Assembly (NCBI GenBank): GCA_027946555.1
Contig: JAPEVC010000335.1
Span: forward strand, 1-27,766
DNA: 27,766 nt
Origin: Gnomoniopsis sp. IMI 355080
Taxonomy: Eukaryota > Ascomycota > Sordariomycetes > Diaporthales > Gnomoniaceae
Reading direction: 5' to 3'
Shown here piece after piece: positions 21,432 through 27,766 of this stretch. Positions within the stretch are counted from its first letter, which is position 1; every line of letters starts with the position of its first letter. The notes beneath the pieces were generated by a model. That model searched no databases, was not told the origin of the DNA, and saw nothing but the letters and a program-made list of their open reading frames with translations. Both the position numbers and the translations under genes were made by a program.

Positions 21432-22428
21432 ATGACGCAGCCGATCGACTTCACGCCTCCTCGGAGACTATGGTCGATCTGGCAACAAATGAAGGGCGTA
21501 GTATATAATCAGACAATCTCCATTCCTTCCGCCGACCTCCGCGGCAAGTCCGTCTTCATCACTGGCGCCAACAGCGGCATTGGAAAGGAAACCGCCCTTT
21601 TGTTCGCGTCCTGGGGCGCACATCTCATTGTAGCATGCCGCCCAGACCCACCCTCTCATGAGCCGCACCCTGAAGCTGTCGTTGAGGAGTGTCGAGCCCC
21701 GCGGCGGCTAGCCATGGACATGACGACACGCGCATGGAGTGGTGGACGTGCAACATGGCCTCGTTCGCCAGCGTCGAGAGCCTGGGGGCCCGCTATATCC
21801 AGACAGGGAGGCCGCTTGATATCCTCATCAACAATGCCGGAATCCCCGAGACCAAGTAGCCCACCATCCTCACCGAGGATAGCTTCGAGCTGCTTCACCA
21901 GGTCAACTTCCTTTCCCACACGCTACTCACGCTGCTTCTGCTCCCGGCCCTGGCAAAAGCAGACAGCCCGCGCATCACATACACCACGTCCTCCATGCAC
22001 TACACCGCGCCGTTCAAGTACGACGACGTCGGCGACGGCGATGGCGATGGGCCCGACCTCCCATCCGAAAATTACGGCACAAAAAAGCTGTACCTACAGA
22101 TCTGGCTGACAGAACTACAGCTGCGCATGGCCGCACAGCCCGAGTACGCCCACATCATCGCGCACGGCGTCCACCCGGGCATGGTCTACTCCAACATCTG
22201 GAACGTCGGCATCTGGGAGGGACACACGCCCGCGTCCACTGGGGCGCCGCCTGGGCCGTGACCAAGCTGCTCGACTACGTCGCCATCGACTCGCAGCAGG
22301 GCAGCCTAGCGATTGCGCATGCAGCGACCGCCGTGGAGTTTGGGCTCCAAAAAGATGACGCCGCGGTGGCGGCGGCGACGGCGAACGACGGTGGCGGCGC
22401 CGAGCAGCTCAGGGGTGGTGCAAAGTAA
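21432..22428 (+). pseudogene. Short-chain dehydrogenase/reductase, broken by two frameshifts and a stop
   Basis: The coding signal passes through all three plus frames. Frame one (21432 to about 21695) carries GKSVFITGANSGIG, the Rossmann TGxxxGIG motif at 21561-21584. A one-base loss near 21690-21716 moves the signal to the next frame, with MEWWTCNMASFASVE, LDILINNAGIP (NNAG at 21830-21841), TTSSMHY and the catalytic YGTKK (Tyr codon 22073). That frame has a TAG at 21857-21859. A second one-base loss near 22205-22240 moves it again, to DSQQGSLAIAHAATAVEFG and a stop at 22426-22428. The total span is 332 codons, normal for this NAD(P)-dependent oxidoreductase group. All active-site residues survive, so the damage looks recent. 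No GT-AG intron fits the breaks without losing the NNAG motif. Assembly error is the main alternative. The substrate is unknown. Confidence 0.8.
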
Positions 22429-23482
22429 CTTAATCGTGTATGGCCTGAGGAGCCCTTGCCTTATGTGCGGAGTGCCAGCTGCCGGCAGCGGATTTGGGAA
22501 CATGCGGCCTTAAAGACAAAAATCCAGGAGAGAGGGAGTGTGTCGCCTGAAATCAAGAAGTTTGCGACTTGATTGATCAGGGCGAATAGACAGAGTGTGA
22601 AGAACTCGTGTACATACACGGTTCCCACACTAGGAACCCTCACCATTCTTCATCGCAACATACAATCGAAATCGCGATAGGCAGGTACCCCAGTCAGATA
22701 AGGTAGGTAAGGTAGGTAGGTCTATTTGATCGGGTCTCGTTTGTGCGTATCACGTATGTGAGCGTCCACGCACCCGTCCGAACTACTTCACAGCAAGAAG
22801 GGCTATGGTATGACCTCTCTTCTACCGACTTTCTTCTCGCCCTTTCAGACGCGAGCTTCGCCTAGACAAAACAAACCACCGTCATTACGAATCAAAAAGA
22901 CAAAGGGAATTTACAGTAGCGCCAAAATACTCCAAGGGGTATGTGTGTACGTGTGCGAGAAGCCGCGCCGAAAACTAAAACTCGAAATCGAGCTAGTCAA
23001 GAAATCAGCCATATCCTGTTTGTCCATGTAACGCCTCGTATTCGGTATAATCCCCCGGCCCCCCCAAAAGACCCATGATTGAAACAGTGCAGGCGCTCAA
23101 CATATAAATAAAAAAGGGCGATACAAAAAAAATTAAAAAAATTCATCCATGTCCATATGGGCTGTCGCCACTCTATCCCTCCTACCGTAACCTGAAATGA
23201 ATGCCCATGTAGAGGGATTGAAGGACCCCGTCTAAATCTAATAACCTTATTGTCCGTATCCGTTCGTGCTCCGTTGCATGCGGATGGAAGGGCGCGGAGC
23301 CTCGCGACCTTGACTTTCCCGTCTGGTCCTGCGACCAGATATGCAGCAGGAATACTTATTCGTTCGACTCTCTCTCTCATGAAATATACTTAGTGCTCGT
23401 GTTCGTAAAAGCGTCGATATGGCGTTGATTGGAGATCGTCCATGGCGGCAGGGCGCAACATCGAAGGATGTCGCTCGGACCG
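22429..23482. other. Convergent spacer between the SDR pseudogene and wc-1
   Basis: This is mostly the wc-1 3' flank and UTR. A TACCTAGG-related GGTA repeat cluster lies at 22681-22723, and an A-rich tract (AAAAAAAATTAAAAAAATT) near 23125-23143. I see no coding gene, and the short frames on both strands have no family likeness. Confidence 0.55.
22681..22723. repeat. AAGGTAGGTA tandem low-complexity repeat
   Basis: Repeated GGTA units (AAGGTAGGTAAGGTAGGTAGG) are related to the CCTAGGTA motifs elsewhere in the window, but without the central palindrome. Confidence 0.7.
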
Positions 23483-26400
23483 TCACAAAGCATCCTCCTC
23501 TTGAATACTAGTCATCTCCATGCTGTGTCCACCCGTTCCTGCGCCACCTTCCAGCATTGGCTGGCTGGGCGGCGGCATCATGCCCTTTGATGACGGCGTC
23601 GCGCCACCGGAACTTTCCCCAGAGGTCCCAGCGGCGGCGCCCGTGCTCGACAAACGGTTCGCATCACCGCCATTACTATCGGCAACTCCTGATCCACCTG
23701 AAACATCGGTGTTGTTGGTCAATTCACGATGGAGCGGTGACATATTTCTGGGCGAGGTGGATTTCTTGGAGAGGCTGTCGCCGTTGCCGCCACCGCGAGA
23801 GGAGGTGCGAGGAGATACGCGGCCAGTCTGCAAAATAGCACTTGAATCAGTTGACAAGAACATATAAGTAGGACTCCATTTGAGACAAAGAGATGCTTAC
23901 CTGTTTGGCCCATCGTAGACCACAGCTGTTGCAGAGATCACGATTCCCGCTCGGCCCCCGCCTCCATTCAGGCGTGTTACGCGTGTGACAGTTCGCACAG
24001 TCCCGAATGGTGTTGCCTACGCCCTTCCTCCTCTTCCTCTTCTTCTTGTTACTCAGCAGCGTGCCGAGTTGTTCTGCCAGGAGCCTATTCATCTTCTCCA
24101 TTTGGCGTAATTCGAATTGCCAAGAGCTGCACCTCGTTGTTTTGAGCTCCTCGAATATGTTGTCGTCACTGGCTAGCGCCACGTCTTGGGAACCAAGGGA
24201 CAGCCCGCCTCCGTGTGCGGCTGACACGATGCCCGAGCCCTGTAAGCCCTCCGGTCCTGCCATGTTTCGGTTGCGTGATGGAGAGGCAAGAGAACCGTGT
24301 GACGGTTGGTTCGCATCCTCAGGGGGTCCGCCAGTCAATGAGCTGACCGACTTGCCTGCAGAGGAGGCTGGTGCAAGAGCTCGACTCGATGCCTTTGTGA
24401 GCTTCGTCTGTGCCAGCAAGAATGTTGGCTTTTGACCTTCTGAGGCATCTCCAGGGTACAAAACTGTTGTTGCCGACAGTACTTGTCCTCTCCTGTTTTG
24501 AATCTCATGCTTGCAGGTAACGATTTTACCTCTTCTTGCCTTCTCTATTGCTCGTCCGAACTCAGGTCTCGTCTCCTTGCGCATATAGTCTTGTATGCTG
24601 TTTCCAATCAAAGCATCTGGCTGTAGGTCGAGCAAGGACCGAACATTGGATGAGATGAAAAGGAACATGCCGGATGTCGACAATTTCGACCACAGCTCGC
24701 CATCGCCGATGCCACCGTTGGCCAAGACGTCCCTCCTGCTCAGAGCAAACACTGGCCGCTTGCGTCCCACCAGAATGATGCACTTTCGACCCTTGCCCTG
24801 CTCTACGAACAGAGAACCATGGCTTTCGAACCATGTATAGCCACTCTGCTTTCGCCGCACGCGGAACACAATGTTTACATACTTCTCAACGGCTGTGTCC
24901 TTGAGCTCCCGAGTGATTGGCACAATGTCGGATGGGTGACAAATGGAGGAGATGGGGTTGCCGACCAGATCGCTAGGATCGTATTCGAGAATCTTTTTGC
25001 ATGAGGGTGATAAGTACAAGAATAGTCCCTTGAGTGACAGGACGTGAACCACGTCGTCGGTATTTTCGAGGAGCATCTTGTCCCATGACTGCTTATGCCA
25101 GTCGCTGAGAGCTGCGCCGGGTTTGAATTGCTGCAGCAATGTAGAGACGTCATCTAGTCCGAGGGTTTGCCCACTGTCTGGATCCCACTGGTGCGATTGT
25201 GGCGGATTCCATATGTATTGCCCAATGTCACTGTGCTTGTAGTTGACAGTAGACATGCCCGGCTTGTCTGACCCCGAAATGGCATCCGGACACTCGACCA
25301 GATCGATCTGGAAGCCAATGTAATACCGGATCTCTTTGGAATCCCAAGGGATGGGAATCATGGTAAGCAAGTTCAGGAAAGGCTTCCCGCCCTTTCGGTA
25401 GTTAATTAAGCCCTGTTGACATTCCCTGCCTTCTTGTATCTTCTTCTTGAGGTTGTAGACGGCATCGTTCTCCACAAACTCTCGTTTTGTACCAGCTTCC
25501 ACGTTGCCATCCGGTGCTTGAAGGAAGCGACAATTCTGCCCGATTATATCATGTCGGCTGTAGCCAGTGAGATTTTGGAAATTGTCGGAAACGTAAATAA
25601 TGGGGATGTCATTCATTGACACGTCGCAAACCACAAAGGCACAGGAAAAGTCCACAGCGCCGAGCTGGATTTCTGGGTTCGGCCTTGTAGATACGTAGTA
25701 CAGCGCCCTGATCATGTCAAATCCACTCTTTGAATAAATACTCGTCTCGGAGGGCTCGACGGTGGGTGATGTCGGCGCTGCCGCGGAAGGGACCGGAGCA
25801 ATTGCGGTGGCATCGCTGGACATGTGGGTGTTGGTGGGAGCCATACTCTGCGAGAGCGGCGATGTAGGTGACTGATGAAACGAGCCTGCATTCGAGACTT
25901 GTCGGGCCAGACTGGGAGCCAGGTTGTAAGAAGGCATAGGCGTGCTATTACCTTGTTGCTGTTGCTGGGGTGTTCCAGAGCCATTGCTGCCGTAATGTTG
26001 TGATACGGGCATCATGTCGTCGTGGTCCTCATTGTCCTCGTCCATGCCCATGGAATCGCGCGGATTCACACCTGTAGACCCCATAGAAGCCTCCCCCGGA
26101 TTCATGTCCATGCCAAAGTCGGGTGATACGGGGTCCATATTGTTATCGAATTGCGGGCTCATGGTCGGGTTGTGAAAAAACGTCATACCCTGATTTGACG
26201 GCATGGATCCCATATTAAGGTTTGAGAAATTCATCATGTTGTTCATGACGTTCGGCGATATAGGCGAGTAGCTCGCAGGATCGGGCATGGACAGCGATGT
26301 GGTGTTTAAGAAGCCGGCCGCCTGTTGCATGCTCATCGGTTGGTTCATGTTGCCCATGTTCCCAAACGTCGCCATGCCATCGCCCATAGTGGTGGGTACG

Positions 26401-26798
26401 CCCGTGCCGGACATCTGGGTGCCAAACTGAAATCCTTGGAAATTGTCATTGTTGGCCCCGAACTCCAGCATGGACATCCTCCTCTCGTGACTGTCATCTG
26501 CTGGCTGTGGCTGAGAAAATGGATGCGGTACGTGTGGTATACTCCGGCGTCTTTGAATATCGTTCTGTGACAGTATTTCATCAATGGAGTCGCCACCCGG
26601 TATGCTGGCGTCTGGCTGCATGGGGGGCATCATGGATTGCGGGTGGCGAGGAGAACGTTGGTCGTGCTGGGGAGACGATTGCCCTGTGGCAGTCCCTCGT
26701 TGCGCGAGTTGATTCTGGCGCTGGCGCTGCTCCTGGGCAGCTTGGAGCTGTCTTCGTACCTGCTCCGGAGAGACTTGGTTGACGTAGTAGTCACTCAT
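23483..26798 (-). CDS. wc-1: White Collar 1 blue-light receptor and GATA factor (two exons)
   Basis: Minus-strand exons 26798-23901 and 23827-23483 encode 1080 aa. The 73-nt intron (donor GTAAGC, acceptor TTGCAG) falls immediately after the zinc finger, in phase 0. Order: a Gln/Met/Asn-rich N-terminus with only a five-Gln run; a LOV domain at about 366-501 with GQNCRFLQ, whose Cys423 should form the flavin adduct; PAS domains at about 566-686 and 700-800; a basic KKKRKRRK stretch at 918-925; a GATA zinc finger CX2CX18CX2C with Cys934, 937, 956 and 959; and a Ser/Gly-rich tail ending in QEEDAL. In Neurospora WC-1 pairs with WC-2 as a nuclear complex that drives light responses and the frq clock. 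The same role is inferred here because all key residues are present. I chose the ATG at 26798; the longer frame begins with GTG. Confidence 0.96.
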
Positions 26799-27766
26799 GT
26801 TGGCGGCCACATTTGGTGGGTCAGTGTACGATCGTCGTCGGGAAGCGCAAGCCGGAGTTCGGCGCGGGTCGTGACCGGTGGTGTTCGTTGCGAGCTACAG
26901 CAACCTCTCGTGGTGGAACAGAGGCGGGGTCGCGCATGAATTTGCAGGTTCGCAAACAGTCCTGGGTCGGGCGAGGTGGTTGATGTTCACGGGCGCGTCG
27001 CTCGGGCGAATGAGCTAGATGAAGCTGAGCCGGATGTCGGAGATCTCCAGGCAAGAGGGCGATCGCGCGGGTGCGGCGGGTGAGTGCACGAATCCTCCGT
27101 GTATTTCGCGAAGCTGAAAGCCGTGAAAAGTCCCAAAATCCTCTACAATAGTCAGGCCTAGTAGCATGGAATGTAGAGTCACGGAACGGAGGGGCAGTCG
27201 TAGTCGTCGTCGTCGTCGTCGTCGAGCGAGGGCAGGCGAGCGAGTCTCGAGAGTCGTTGGGCGAAGGGACTTGCGGAGATGGCACTAGGCCGAGGACCGT
27301 GGGCCGTGGGCCGAGGCCGTGGGTGGTACGAGGCCTTTTTGTTTGTGTAAAAGAGGCAGATGTCGTCGGAGATGGGATGCGATAGCGATGCGGAGCGGAA
27401 GACGATGCGATGTACGGCTAAACGGGCGGGTTGTTGCAGGAATCCCAGAGAGGGGGAAATGCGATGGAGTGGGACACAGCGTTGTGGTGGTTCGAAAATC
27501 CAAATCCAAAGAAGGAAATGGACCGTCGTCGTTGGATGCGGAAAGGACCAAGGATGTGATGTGGGCCCGGCCAAATCTAAGTACCGTACCAAGGCGTCGT
27601 ATAAGGGCTCTCTCTCCAAAAGATCCAAAGGCGGAGGTGGAGTCCCGCCGCCGTCCTTGAACTGAATCCCCAGCCGGGCCCGCCTGGAGTTACTTTTTGG
27701 CAGATGGGCCGTGTGCTATGGGTAATCCGTAGTGGGCAGTAACGTAGCTCCCACCCCGTTATCCCC
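26799..27766 (-). promoter_or_regulatory. wc-1 leader and promoter side
   Basis: About 970 bases upstream of the wc-1 start run to the window edge. They carry several upstream ATGs on the wc-1 strand, including frames of 154 and 149 codons at 26821-27285 and 27179-27628. These are low-complexity (Thr, Asp, Pro/Arg runs) and do not look like genes. Long leaders with upstream frames are common for fungal regulators, so these may affect translation. That is inference. Confidence 0.4.
27203..27223. repeat. (GTC)7 trinucleotide repeat in the wc-1 leader region
   Basis: Seven perfect GTC units lie about 400 bases upstream of the wc-1 start. They read as GAC units on the wc-1 strand. Confidence 0.85.

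Noticed and set aside
21432..22428. SDR locus as an intact, spliced gene
   Set aside because: No GT-AG intron removes the TAG and the frame changes while keeping the NNAG motif and the flanking conserved sequence.
12964..22723. CCTAGGTA repeats as interstitial telomere or CRISPR-like array
   Set aside because: The unit is not the fungal telomere repeat TTAGGG, spacing is irregular, and there are no unique equal-length spacers.
26799..26810. wc-1 start at GTG 26810, four codons upstream
   Set aside because: GTG is an unlikely start in fungi. The ATG at 26798 gives MSDYYVNQVSPEQ, a normal-looking WC-1 N-terminus.

Overview
The window looks like nuclear DNA of a filamentous ascomycete, most likely a Sordariomycete. 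The genes carry short introns (53-136 nt) with GTATGT/GTAAGC-type donors and CTAAC/CTGAC branch sites. The proteins match fungal families: a White Collar 1 photoreceptor, Sds23, Inp1, UsgS and formamidase. The spacers contain TACCTAGGTA-type motifs. I see no bacterial, organellar or viral genes, no CRISPR array, no intact transposon and no convincing tRNA or rRNA.

Layout, left to right. 1-2029 is non-coding and probably holds divergent leaders. 2030-3848 (+) is a two-exon sds23-like CBS-domain gene whose single intron is mostly a (CT)38(CA)7 microsatellite. 4972-7489 (-) is a two-exon inp1 peroxisome-retention gene, convergent with sds23. 8606-9963 (+) is usgS, a four-exon multi-pass membrane protein gene. 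10539-12289 (+) is a seven-exon formamidase (fmdS-like). usgS and fmdS are in tandem, the same order as in Aspergillus nidulans, where usgS was named as the upstream gene of fmdS. 12290-16946 has no gene I can support. 16947-18245 (-) encodes an uncharacterised, largely disordered 432-aa protein. 18246-21431 is another empty stretch. 21432-22428 (+) is a short-chain dehydrogenase/reductase broken by two apparent single-base frameshifts and one stop. 23483-26798 (-) is a two-exon wc-1 with a long leader running to the right edge.

How the genes work together. The window is mainly a set of independent housekeeping and signalling genes: phosphatase control (Sds23), peroxisome inheritance (Inp1), nitrogen scavenging from formamide (FmdS) and blue-light/clock signalling (WC-1). 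The one likely functional pair is usgS-fmdS. AreA-type GATA sites lie between them, and transcription from usgS could interfere with the fmdS promoter. I found no clearly new biological system. The most useful leads are the conserved usgS-fmdS arrangement, the freshly broken SDR gene, the microsatellite intron, the stopless 3n introns and 19-nt exon that could mislead gene models, and the unknown 432-aa protein. All exon boundaries were read by eye from splice motifs and remembered family similarity; none was checked by alignment or RNA data.
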